DNA of 64,000 bases from AC-32 sp963719275 (GTDB lineage Bacteria > Actinomycetota > Thermoleophilia > Gaiellales > Gaiellaceae): NCBI GenBank assembly GCA_963719275.1, contig CAVRBT010000004.1, positions 186,001-250,000 on the forward strand. Direction: 5' to 3'. Positions 42,584 to 49,951 of this stretch are shown here, piece by piece; the first letter of the stretch is position 1; the number at the start of each line of letters is the position of its first letter. The notes under the pieces are model-generated. The model saw nothing but the letters and a program-made list of their open reading frames with translations. It searched no databases and had not been told where the DNA came from. The position numbers were made by a program, and so were the translations under genes.

Positions 42584-42940
42584 CTAGCGGGCGGTCCGCA
42601 CGACCTGCTCGTCGCCGCCGCGGTAGTGGCCCGGGCCTGGCCACGGCGCGAGGAAGAGCAACAGCCGCGCGCCCTGCTCGGTCGAGACGGCGTGCCGCTC
42701 CTCGGGCTCGAATCGGAAGAGCATCCCGGCCGGCGCATCGAGTACCTCGCCGCCGACCTCGACTCGCACCGACCCATCCACCACGAGCAGGAACGCGTGC
42801 TCCTTGACCTCGTGGTCGCCGAGCTGCTGGCCCGGGTCGAGAGCGATCAGAACGGCCCGCGCCAATTCGTCGGAGTCGAGCACGACGGGCGAGCGGCTAC
42901 CGCTGGGAGTCTCGATCTCGCGCAGGTTCCAGCGCTGCAT
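42584..42940 (-). CDS. Cupin-domain protein
   Basis: The 118-residue protein is a single double-stranded beta-helix. Cupin motif 1 is seen around LGDHEVKEHAFLLVVDGSVRVEVGG and motif 2 around APAGMLFRFEPEERHAV, with His and Glu residues placed as metal ligands. Small cupins act as isomerases, dioxygenases or sensors; substrate unknown. ATG at 42940. It lies next to the second PhoP-like promoter, divergent from the hisS operon. Confidence 0.85.
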   Translation of the reverse strand: MQRWNLREIETPSGSRSPVVLDSDELARAVLIALDPGQQLGDHEVKEHAFLLVVDGSVRVEVGGEVLDAPAGMLFRFEPEERHAVSTEQGARLLLFLAPWPGPGHYRGGDEQVVRTAR

Positions 42941-42974
42941 CGCGGAGGTGCACCCTACCGCTTCGCATCGGTGT

Positions 42975-43055
42975 CACACGGCGCACTCCGGTCACAGTCT
43001 CGGCACAGACATGCGCGCCCGCCGCCGATAGGCTCGCAGTGGGGAGGAGGCCGGG
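42975..43055 (+). promoter_or_regulatory. PhoP/OmpR-like operator array and promoter, copy 2, with shared start of transcript
   Basis: TCAC/GCAC heptads have CAC at 42975, 42984, 42993 and 43004 (spacings 9, 9, 11). CAGACA (43006-43011), a 17-bp spacer and TAGGCT (43029-43034) follow, then GGGGAGGAGGCCGGG (43041-43055). The block CGGCACAGACATGCGC and the initial transcribed bases are identical to copy 1 at 35977-36029, at the same distances. The leader that follows can form a stem of AGGCCGGG with CCCGGCCT (43088-43095). Confidence 0.6.
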
Positions 43056-43155
43056 TGCGCCTGAACCAGAGGGCACACCGCACAGAGCCCGGCCTACCGA
43101 ACCGCGGCGAGGCGAGCCAAGAAGCCGAGAACGCCTCGTTAGACTCAGCCCTCCC

Positions 43156-43806
43156 GTGAGCACGCGCACCGGCATCGTCGTGGACCGCTACGAGCTCGGC
43201 CCGATCGGCACGAACTGCTACGTCGTTCGTGCCTCCCGCGATGCCCCGGAGGCGGTCGTTGTCGACCCGGGCGGGGACGCAGCCGAGCTTCGACTCGAGC
43301 TCGCGCGTGCCGGTGCCCGCTGCGTAGCGATCCTGATCACGCACGGTCACTGGGACCACCTCGGCGGCGTTGCCGACCTCGCGGAGGGAACGGGTGCCCC
43401 CGTCTACATGGCCGAAGGCGAGCGCGCGCTGCTGGAGAACCTCCCCGACCTCGTGCCGGCCGGCGTGGTCGCCCGCGGCTACACGGCGGACACGCTCCTG
43501 CACGGCGACGAGACGCTCGAGTTCGCAGGCATCACCTTCGAGACACTGCAGGTCCCCGGCCACTCACCGGCGCACCTCGCCTTCCACGCTGACCAAAGCC
43601 TGTTCTCGGGCGACGTCCTCTTCGCCGGCTCGGTTGGCCGCACCGACCTTCCGGGCGCGGACTGGGAGACGCTCGTCGAGTCGATCCGCGTGCTCGGCGA
43701 ACGCTTCCCGCCCGAGACGACCGTCTATCCGGGCCACGGCCCGCCGACGACGCTCGGCGTCGAGCTCGAGCGCAACCCGTTCCTCGCTCCGCCGCGCGCC
43801 TCGTGA
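43156..43806 (+). CDS. Metallo-beta-lactamase-fold hydrolase (glyoxalase II-like)
   Basis: The 216-residue protein has the MBL metal motif THGHWDHLGG, a second-shell VPGHSPAHLAF, FSGDVLFAGSVGR with the bridging Asp and the C-terminal YPGHGPPTTLG, typical of small hydroxyacylglutathione hydrolase-like enzymes. Substrate is unknown. The open frame extends to 43039, but GTG 43156 follows the natural N-terminus. Two promoters may serve it: the PhoP-like one and TAGACT (43140-43145) 10 nt before GTG. It overlaps hisS by four bases. Confidence 0.88.
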   Translation: MSTRTGIVVDRYELGPIGTNCYVVRASRDAPEAVVVDPGGDAAELRLELARAGARCVAILITHGHWDHLGGVADLAEGTGAPVYMAEGERALLENLPDLVPAGVVARGYTADTLLHGDETLEFAGITFETLQVPGHSPAHLAFHADQSLFSGDVLFAGSVGRTDLPGADWETLVESIRVLGERFPPETTVYPGHGPPTTLGVELERNPFLAPPRAS

Positions 43807-45038
43807 CGACCTTCGAAGCGCCGCGCGGCACCCACGACATCCTCCCCTCCGAGCAGCCGCTCTGGAGGCTGGTCACCGGCGAGGCGGAGCACCTCTGCTC
43901 GCTCTACGGCTACCGGCCGATCCAGACGCCGACCTTCGAGGACACGGCCCTTTTCCAGCGCACCTCGGGCCAGGGCTCCGACGTCGTGCACAAGGAGATG
44001 TACACCTTCACCGATCGTGGCAGCCGCTCGCTCACGCTCCGCCCGGAAGCGACGGCGCCGATCGCGCGCGCGTACCTCGAGCACGGTCTCCACCGCGAAG
44101 GACAGCCGGTCAAGCTCTACACCATTGCCCCGATGTTCCGGTACGCGGCGCCGCAGCGCGGTCGCTACCGCGAGCACTGGCAGCTGTCCGTCGAGGCGAT
44201 CGGCTCGACGGACCCCGCGATCGACGCCGAGCTGATCCAGCTCTACGACGAGCTGCTCGCGAGGCTCGGCGTGACGAACTACCGCCTGCTGCTGAACTCG
44301 ATCGGCGACCAGAACTGCCGGCCGCAGTACCTCGAGCGGCTCACGGGCTGGCTCGACGAGCACGAGGACAGCCTCGACGAGGAGGCGCGTCAGAAGCGCG
44401 CGACGAGCCCGCTGCGCGTCTTCGACGTGAAGAGCGAGCGCGTCCGGGAGGCGCTCGCCGAAGCGCCCAAGATCGGCGACGCGCTTTGCGACGAGTGCCG
44501 CGCGCACTTCGAGGCGGTCCAGGCTCACCTCGAGAACTACGCCGTCGAGTTCGAGCTGAGCCCGACACTCGTGCGCGGTCTCGACTACTACACGCGCACG
44601 GCGTACGAGTTCGTCGACGAGGCGATCGGCGCGCAGAGCTCGATCTGCGGCGGGGGGCGCTACGACGGCCTGATCGAGCAGATCGGCGGCAAGCCGACTC
44701 CCGGCGTCGGCTTCGGCGCGGGGATCGAGCGGCTGCTGCTCTCGCTCGGCGAGGAGGGTGTGAAGCCAGAGGCCGCCGAGCTGGACGTCTTCGTCGCGCT
44801 CCACGACGCCGGCGACAAGCCGCGCGTGCTGCCGCTCGTGCAGCAGCTGCGCCGCGGCGGTGTCAGTGCCGAGGTCGACTACGCCGAGCGCTCGCTCAAG
44901 GGGCAGCTCACGCACGCGCGCCGACTGGGCGCGAAGGCGATCGTCGAGTGGGGGCCCGAGCGCTCGACCGTGCGCCGCCCGGGCCGCGAGGACGAAGAGG
45001 TGCCGACGGCCGAACTCGCGGAGAGGCTGAACGCATGA
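43803..45038 (+). CDS. hisS: Histidyl-tRNA synthetase
   Basis: Class II aminoacyl-tRNA synthetase. The 411-residue product shows APRGTHDILP at the start, motif 2 YTIAPMFRYAAPQRGRYREHWQ, the histidine motifs LVRGLDYYTRTAYEF and CGGGRYDGL, motif 3 GFGAGIERLLL and a C-terminal anticodon-binding domain. GTG 43803 overlaps the MBL hydrolase stop; the end overlaps aspS (ATGA). The MBL-hisS-aspS order is common in firmicutes and actinobacteria. It shares an upstream promoter module with the hut region. Confidence 0.96.
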   Translation: MTTFEAPRGTHDILPSEQPLWRLVTGEAEHLCSLYGYRPIQTPTFEDTALFQRTSGQGSDVVHKEMYTFTDRGSRSLTLRPEATAPIARAYLEHGLHREGQPVKLYTIAPMFRYAAPQRGRYREHWQLSVEAIGSTDPAIDAELIQLYDELLARLGVTNYRLLLNSIGDQNCRPQYLERLTGWLDEHEDSLDEEARQKRATSPLRVFDVKSERVREALAEAPKIGDALCDECRAHFEAVQAHLENYAVEFELSPTLVRGLDYYTRTAYEFVDEAIGAQSSICGGGRYDGLIEQIGGKPTPGVGFGAGIERLLLSLGEEGVKPEAAELDVFVALHDAGDKPRVLPLVQQLRRGGVSAEVDYAERSLKGQLTHARRLGAKAIVEWGPERSTVRRPGREDEEVPTAELAERLNA

Positions 45039-46777
45039 GATGGCGCGACGTCGAGGCCGGGGAGCTGCGCAAGGAGCACGTGGGCCAGCGGCTCGCGCTC
45101 GCCGGGTGGGCCGCGCGGCGGCGCGACCACGGCGGCCTCGTCTTCATCGACGTGCGCGACGAGGGCGGGGTCGCGCAGCTGGTGATCAACCCCGAGCGCG
45201 CGCCGCAGGCCGCGGAGGTCGCGCACGACGTCCGCAACGAGTATGTGATCCGCGCCGAGGGCGAGGTCGCAGCCCGGGCGCCTGAGGCTGTCAACCCGAG
45301 CCTGCCGACCGGCGAGGTCGAGCTGCAGGTGGACGAGCTCGAGATCATCTCGCGCTCGGAGCCGCTGCCGTTCCAGGTCGACGAGGAGAACGTCGAGGAG
45401 GCGACCCGGCTGCGCTACCGCTACGTCGACCTGCGCAGCGAGCGCATGCAGCGGAACCTCCGTCTCTCAGCGACCGTCGTCGCGGCGATCCGCCGCTACA
45501 TGGACGAGCACGGCTTCGTCGACGTCTGGACGCCAAACCTCACGAAGGCCACCCCTGAGGGCGCCCGCGACTTCCTCGTCCCGGTGCGGCTCCAGCCGGG
45601 CCGCTTCTTCGCGCTGCCGCAGTCGCCGCAGATCTTCAAGCAGATCCTGATGGTGGCCGGGATGGGCCGCTACTACCAGATGGCAATCTGTTTCCGGGAC
45701 GAGGACCTCCGCGCCGACCGGCAGTTCGAGTTCCGCCAGCTCGACATCGAGCTCTCGTTCCCGACGCGCGAAGACGTCTGGGAGACGCTCGAGGGTGCCG
45801 TGTGCGCGTCGTTCGAGGCGCTCGGCCGCACGCCGCCGGAGCGGCCGTTCCAGCGGCTGACCTGGCACGAAGCCATCGCGCGCTACGGCTCCGACAAGCC
45901 GGACCTCCGCTTCGGGCTCGAGCTCCACGACCTGACCGAGGAGACGCGCGACTCGGAGTTCAACGTCTTTGCGCAGGCGCCGAGCGTGCAGTACCTGGTA
46001 GTGCCGCAGGAGCTCTCGCGCGCCGAGCTCGCCTTGCTCGAGGAGCTGGCGAAGGAGTGGGGCGGGAAGGGCCTCGCGTACCTCGTGTTCGACGAGGAGG
46101 GCGAGGTGCGCTCGCCGATCGCGAAGTTCCTCTCCGCCGAGCTGATCGAGACGGTGCGGCCCGAGCAGGCCGGGGCGACGGCGCTGTTCGGCGCCGACGA
46201 GCCGGGGACGGTTGCCCGCGTGCTCTCGGCGGTCCGGAACCACCTCGGCCGCGAGCTCGGCCTGATCGACGAGGGGCGCGACGAGTTTCTCTGGATCACC
46301 GACTTCCCGCTGTTCGAGTGGGACGAGGACGGCAAGCGCTGGACGTTCAGCCATCACCCCTTCACGGGTGTGCGGCCGGGTGACGAGGAGCTGATCGAGT
46401 CAGACCCCGGGCGTGCGCTGAGCCAGGCATACGACCTCGTCTGGAACGGCTGGGAGCTCGGCTCGGGCTCGATCCGGATCCACGATCCCGACCTACAGCG
46501 CCGCGTGTTCGCCGCGATGGGGATCAGCGCCGAGGAGGCCGAGGAGCGGTTCGGCTTCCTGCTCGAGGTGCTGCGCATGGGCGCGCCGCCGCACGGCGGT
46601 TTCGCGATGGGGCTCGAGCGCTTCGTCGCGCTGCTTGCCGGCGAGCAAAACATCCGCGAGGTTGTCGCCTTCCCGAAGACCGCGAGCGGGTCGGAGCCGC
46701 TGAGCGGTGCGCCGACGCCGATCGCGCAGGAGATCCTCGCCGAGCTCGGAATTCAGGTGCTGCCGGAAACGACCTGA
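45035..46777 (+). CDS. aspS: Aspartyl-tRNA synthetase
   Basis: Class IIb synthetase of 580 residues. The N-terminal OB-fold anticodon domain contains AGWAARRRDHGGLVFIDVRDEGG; class II motifs 2 and 3 appear as ICFRDEDLRADRQFEFRQLDIE and GGFAMGLERFVALL; the bacterial insertion domain lies between them. ATG 45035 overlaps the hisS stop. The apparent open frame extends far back to 43370 through hisS and the MBL gene, but only this part is protein-like in this frame. Whether it also charges tRNA-Asn cannot be told. Confidence 0.96.
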   Translation: MRWRDVEAGELRKEHVGQRLALAGWAARRRDHGGLVFIDVRDEGGVAQLVINPERAPQAAEVAHDVRNEYVIRAEGEVAARAPEAVNPSLPTGEVELQVDELEIISRSEPLPFQVDEENVEEATRLRYRYVDLRSERMQRNLRLSATVVAAIRRYMDEHGFVDVWTPNLTKATPEGARDFLVPVRLQPGRFFALPQSPQIFKQILMVAGMGRYYQMAICFRDEDLRADRQFEFRQLDIELSFPTREDVWETLEGAVCASFEALGRTPPERPFQRLTWHEAIARYGSDKPDLRFGLELHDLTEETRDSEFNVFAQAPSVQYLVVPQELSRAELALLEELAKEWGGKGLAYLVFDEEGEVRSPIAKFLSAELIETVRPEQAGATALFGADEPGTVARVLSAVRNHLGRELGLIDEGRDEFLWITDFPLFEWDEDGKRWTFSHHPFTGVRPGDEELIESDPGRALSQAYDLVWNGWELGSGSIRIHDPDLQRRVFAAMGISAEEAEERFGFLLEVLRMGAPPHGGFAMGLERFVALLAGEQNIREVVAFPKTASGSEPLSGAPTPIAQEILAELGIQVLPETT

Positions 46778-46840
46778 CGGCGCCCGGCCGAGCCGTCATA
46801 CTTCCCGTCGGCGAGGTCGAGCAAGGAGGCGAGCGAGAGC

Positions 46841-47773
46841 ATGGCGAGCGAAGGTCCAGAACGAGCGTCCGAGGCGCCGTCGCTGACGCCGCTGCCGCGG
46901 GTCGAAGACCTGCCGAGCGCGGCCGACGGCTACGACCGCGACAAGGTTCGCGAGGCGTTCGAGGCCTTCCGCCGTCACACGACCCAGCTCCAGGTGCAGC
47001 TCCGCGTGCTCCAGGCGTCGGGGCAGGGGGGCGCCGAGCCGACCGGTCACGCCGTGCGCATGGACTCGCTGCACATGATCCGCGCCGCGGCCGAGATGGC
47101 CGACACGATCGAGCGCGACGCGCAGACGGCCTCCGCCGCCCAGTTGCGACGAACCGAAGAGGAGGTCTCGCGCCGCCAGCGCGAGCTGCAGGACAGGCAG
47201 GGCGAGGTCGAGCGTTACCGGCAGGAGAGCGAGCGCCAGCGCGCGGAGGTTGTGAACGCCGCCAAGGCCGAGGCGCGCCAGCTGACCCAGGAGGCGCAGC
47301 AGCAGGCGAACCAGGAGGTCTCCGAGGCCGAGTCGCGAGCCGCGCGGCTGGTCGAGCAGGCGCGGCACCAGGCGACGGAGCTGACGAACGCAACCCGCGC
47401 CGAGGTCGAGCAGACGCTCGAGTGGGCGCGCAGCCAGGCGGCGGCGATCATCCACCGGGCGCAGGAGGGCGCCGAGCAGCTGCTCGGCGCTGCGGGCCTC
47501 GGAGAGGACGTGGTCGGCCGCGTCGCGCAGTCGATCGTCGGCGCCGCCGAGGCCGCCGCCCAGGCGAGCCGCGGATCCGCACCGTCGTCGCCAGGCCCGG
47601 CGTCGACGCAACTGCGCGCGGCGGGGCCCGCCGAAGCGGAAGCCGAAGCCCCCGCCGAGGAGCAGGAGTCCGAGGAGCCTCCGTCGTCGCCGCCGGTCTC
47701 ACCCGGCCCGACACCGCCCGGCCCGCAGGACGCGGGCGGCGGCCGGCCGAGCGAAGACGACAGTACGAGCTAG
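46841..47773 (+). CDS. Coiled-coil protein, DivIVA-like or scaffold-type
   Basis: The 310-residue protein has a helical segment (YDRDKVREAFEAFRRHTTQLQ), a long coiled coil from about residue 100 to 215 rich in Glu, Gln, Arg and Ala, a short hydrophobic helix (QLLGAAGLGEDVVGRVAQSIVGAA) and an acidic/proline-rich disordered tail. The pattern resembles DivIVA/Wag31-like or ATP-synthase-b-like proteins of actinobacteria, but no diagnostic motif is seen. A purine-rich AAGGAGG lies about 11 nt before the ATG. It precedes three envelope-type genes on the same strand. Confidence 0.65.
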   Translation: MASEGPERASEAPSLTPLPRVEDLPSAADGYDRDKVREAFEAFRRHTTQLQVQLRVLQASGQGGAEPTGHAVRMDSLHMIRAAAEMADTIERDAQTASAAQLRRTEEEVSRRQRELQDRQGEVERYRQESERQRAEVVNAAKAEARQLTQEAQQQANQEVSEAESRAARLVEQARHQATELTNATRAEVEQTLEWARSQAAAIIHRAQEGAEQLLGAAGLGEDVVGRVAQSIVGAAEAAAQASRGSAPSSPGPASTQLRAAGPAEAEAEAPAEEQESEEPPSSPPVSPGPTPPGPQDAGGGRPSEDDSTS

Positions 47774-47782
47774 GCTCGACCC

Positions 47783-48466
47783 ATGCTTGCGGGCCGGCCC
47801 GGTCTCCGCTTCGCGCTCGAGGCGCTCTTCCTGATCCTGCTCGCGGTCGGTGCCGGGCTCGCCGAACTGCGCCCGCTCGTGATCGTGCTCGTGATGGCGG
47901 GGGCGTGGGTGCTCGTCGCGATCGTGGAGTTCACCGCGGAGCGGAGCGCATCCGCGCCGCTGTCGTACCTGCTGCCACGGGAGGCCGCGGCGCCGGAGGA
48001 GGACGAGCGGGTCGAATGGCCGTTGCCCGAGGAGCGGACCGTGGTGGCGCCGCCGGAACAGCGGCTGGAACCGGAGCCCGCGCCCGAGCCCGAGCCGGAA
48101 CCGGTCGTGGCACAGCCTGAGTCCGAACCCGAACTCGAACCGGAGCCCGAGCCCGAGCCGGAACCGGTCGTGGCACAGCCTGAGTCCGAACTCGAACCCG
48201 AACCCGAGCCCGAGCCGACGCCGCTGCTCCCGGCGGCGGAGGAGCCGGTGGCGCCCACGGAGGAGACCGGGGAGGTCGCCCCGCCGCCCCGACGGCGGCG
48301 GTCGTTCCTGCGCCGTCGCGAGCGGGACCAGGAGCCCGAGCCGCAGACCCCGCCTCGTCACGTGAAGCTGCTCCCGAGGCGCACGGCCCCTGAGCCGAGC
48401 CGCGCCGCCCAGGAGGTCGCGGAGCTGTTCGACGAGCCCGAGGAGCGCAAGGAGCGCGGCGGGTGA
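47783..48466 (+). CDS. Membrane protein with Glu-Pro repeat region
   Basis: The 227-residue product has two hydrophobic helices near the N-terminus (ALFLILLAVGAGLAELRP and VLVMAGAWVLVAIVEF), then a rigid, acidic Glu-Pro repeat (residues about 92-150) and a basic C-terminal region (PPRRRRSFLRRRERDQ). A 63-bp DNA repeat (48086-48190) encodes two copies of EPEPEPVVAQPESE. Glu-Pro stretches act as rod-like spacers in cell-envelope proteins such as TonB; the role here is unknown. TAGGCT lies 6 nt before ATG. Coupled to the next gene by a 4-nt overlap. Confidence 0.68.
   Translation: MLAGRPGLRFALEALFLILLAVGAGLAELRPLVIVLVMAGAWVLVAIVEFTAERSASAPLSYLLPREAAAPEEDERVEWPLPEERTVVAPPEQRLEPEPAPEPEPEPVVAQPESEPELEPEPEPEPEPVVAQPESELEPEPEPEPTPLLPAAEEPVAPTEETGEVAPPPRRRRSFLRRRERDQEPEPQTPPRHVKLLPRRTAPEPSRAAQEVAELFDEPEERKERGG
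48086..48190. repeat. 63-bp in-frame tandem repeat encoding Glu-Pro rod
   Basis: A 42-bp block at 48086-48127 recurs at 48149-48190 with a 63-bp (21-codon) period. It lies inside a coding region and keeps the reading frame. Copy number may vary between strains. Confidence 0.8.
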
Positions 48467-48738
48467 GGATTCGACGGCGAGAGAGCACGGGACCCGCCGA
48501 ACCAGCGCCAAACGGCCGTGGAATGGACGCCGAGACGCCGACGGCCCGCCGCGCGTGGAACCTCTGGGAGCTCGAGCGCCTCGCGCAGGACCTGGACAGC
48601 GACGCCCGCACCGAGGAGCGGAGACTGCTCCTGCTGCACCTGCGCGATGTCGCCGACACGTCCGGCCACCTCCCGCCCGAGTTCGACCCGCTCGTCCGTG
48701 ACGCGTTCGGCGCGCGACTCACGGAGTTGGCCCCGTGA
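48463..48738 (+). CDS. Small hypothetical protein in envelope-gene operon
   Basis: The 91-residue product is mostly helical and charged (WNLWELERLAQDLDSDARTEERRLLLLHLRDVA) without a signal or membrane segment. GTG 48463 overlaps the preceding stop by four bases and the stop overlaps the following GTG by four, so the three genes are translationally linked. An internal ATG at 48523 would give a shorter protein starting MDAETPT. Function unknown. Confidence 0.6.
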   Translation: MRIRRRESTGPAEPAPNGRGMDAETPTARRAWNLWELERLAQDLDSDARTEERRLLLLHLRDVADTSGHLPPEFDPLVRDAFGARLTELAP

Positions 48739-49154
48739 GGGCGGTACTGGCACAGCGTCAGGTCGCACTTGCGGGCGTCGCGCTCCTGGCCGCGATCGGC
48801 GCGCTGGCCCTCACCTCGCACGGCAACAGCCAGGCGGACGAGAGCCTGCCGCAGCCGGTGCCGGCGGCCGGCGGCGCGTGGTACACGGCCCTCGCAGGCG
48901 CCGGCCAACCGCGCTACGGACGGCGCACGCGCTGCGGCTACCTGCTCCAGCCGGGCACCGTGGGGATCACCGACTCGGTGCTCCCGTGCGGCGTCCTCGT
49001 CTACGTCGTCTACAAGGACAGCCCCCGGGTCCTCACGCGCGTGATTGACCGCCGGCCGGTAACGGCGGGCCGGAAGTTCGACCTCACGCCGAAGCTCGCG
49101 GAGGAGCTCGGCGTCGACGGCGTGCAGCGGATCCGCTGGGTCTTCGCGCGCTAG
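48735..49154 (+). CDS. Secreted double-psi beta-barrel (RlpA-like) protein
   Basis: The 139-residue protein has a signal-anchor-like N-terminus (VALAGVALLAAIGALAL), a short linker and one double-psi beta-barrel with WYTALAGAG, CGYLLQPGTVGITDSVLPCG and the catalytic-type Asp in GRKFDLTPKLAEELG. RlpA-like barrels bind or cleave denuded peptidoglycan glycan. With its operon partners it suggests a cell-wall role. Two cysteines may form a disulfide. The stop lies about 20 nt before the 6S RNA start. Confidence 0.78.
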   Translation: MRAVLAQRQVALAGVALLAAIGALALTSHGNSQADESLPQPVPAAGGAWYTALAGAGQPRYGRRTRCGYLLQPGTVGITDSVLPCGVLVYVVYKDSPRVLTRVIDRRPVTAGRKFDLTPKLAEELGVDGVQRIRWVFAR

Positions 49155-49162
49155 GGCTGAGC

Positions 49163-49168
49163 TACACT
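49163..49168 (+). promoter_or_regulatory. -10 box (TACACT) of the 6S RNA gene
   Basis: TACACT lies about 7 nt before the expected RNA start near 49175. No good -35 element is seen at the usual distance. Confidence 0.45.
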
Positions 49169-49174
49169 GCGACC

Positions 49175-49357
49175 ACTCGAGCCTGTGCGTGCTCGGGGCC
49201 TCACTGTAGAACCAACACCGAGTAAGAGGGAGCTTGTGTTCGGCCCGAGGCGAAAGCCGAGGGAGACGCGGCACCCACCTGGCTTGTCCAGGTTCACAAG
49301 GGGCTTCGACGCATCGGCAGGCTGGAGCCAACGGGGGAGTCGAAAGACTCCCCCGTT
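49175..49357 (+). ncRNA. ssrS: 6S RNA (SsrS)
   Basis: A non-coding RNA of about 180 nt ending in a strong terminator. The outer stem pairs GCCTG/CAGGC and TGCGT/ACGCA around a large central bubble, and the 3' side reads CACCCACCTGG...CCAGGTTCA..AAGGGGCTTCGACGCATCGGCAGG, matching the conserved 3' bubble strand of 6S RNA. A terminal hairpin with a GAAA loop (CCCGAGGCGAAAGCCGAGGG) lies between. 6S RNA binds the housekeeping RNA polymerase holoenzyme and represses promoters in slow growth. Assigned from sequence pattern and fold; no covariance search was run. Confidence 0.75.
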
Positions 49358-49366
49358 GCCGTTTCC
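49330..49366 (+). terminator. Intrinsic terminator of the 6S RNA gene
   Basis: A perfect 12-bp stem (49330-49341 with 49346-49357) with a GAAA loop is followed by GCCGTTTCC. It ends the RNA and separates it from the convergent membrane-protein gene. Confidence 0.85.
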
Positions 49367-49379
49367 GTGAGGTGCTGCC

Positions 49380-49793
49380 CTAGGGCGCCGTGGCGGTCGG
49401 GTCCCGCCACTCGGAGGTCGAGGAGAGCGCGTAGACCACCAGCACGGCGAGGGTGAGGGCGGCGGCGCCGTACCAGGGCGCGTACTGGATGATCAGGAAG
49501 CTCTGCACGATCACCACGATCGCCCAGATGTAGCCGACGACGCGGCCGAACATGTTTCCGCTCAAGAGCGAGTAGCCGGCGTAGAGCGCCAGCGCCGCGA
49601 CGACGAGGTCCCAAAGCCCCCAGAGGAAGAGGTTGTCGCCGAGAGCGCCGGCACTGACGTTCGCAACACGGTTGCTGTCGGCGAAGTAGTAGATCGCCGA
49701 GATGATGCGCAGGAACCCCACCGCGAACATTACGATCGCCGCGAACGTGAGCCAGCCCGGGCGGTTGAGGCCGGAGTAGGCCGGTGTCGACAT
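49380..49793 (-). CDS. Four-helix membrane protein, DUF7144-like
   Basis: The 137-residue product has four hydrophobic segments starting at GWLTFAAIVMFAVGFLRIISAIYYF, and repeats of the Gly-Trp pattern (LFLWGLWDLVVAALALYAGYSLL) typical of the DUF7144 group of small actinobacterial membrane proteins. ATG 49793 has GGAGG 6 nt upstream; an alternative in-frame ATG at 49805 overlaps that ribosome site. Function of the family is unknown. It converges with the 6S RNA gene. Confidence 0.78.
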   Translation of the reverse strand: MSTPAYSGLNRPGWLTFAAIVMFAVGFLRIISAIYYFADSNRVANVSAGALGDNLFLWGLWDLVVAALALYAGYSLLSGNMFGRVVGYIWAIVVIVQSFLIIQYAPWYGAAALTLAVLVVYALSSTSEWRDPTATAP

Positions 49794-49951
49794 CGTCACC
49801 TCCATGTGGTCGGTCGGCCGACGCTGTCGGCCGGCGCGCGTGCGCTTGCGCCCACAAAACCACAGGGACGGCGCCGGATTCAAGGTGTGCGCAAGAAGTG
49901 TCGGTGGTGGTGCGCACATGACGCGGCTCCGCCGACCGCTAGCCTGACCTC

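Noticed and set aside
42940..43160. T-box leader for hisS
   Set aside because: No T-box bulge or antiterminator sequence found; the PhoP-like module and a hairpin explain the structure.
43370..46777. Single 1135-codon open frame spanning the MBL gene, hisS and aspS
   Set aside because: Only the part from 45035 reads as a protein (aspS); the earlier part is a shadow of MBL and hisS in another frame.
49185..49370. 61-codon plus-strand open frame
   Set aside because: Lies entirely within the 6S RNA and its terminator and has no coding character.
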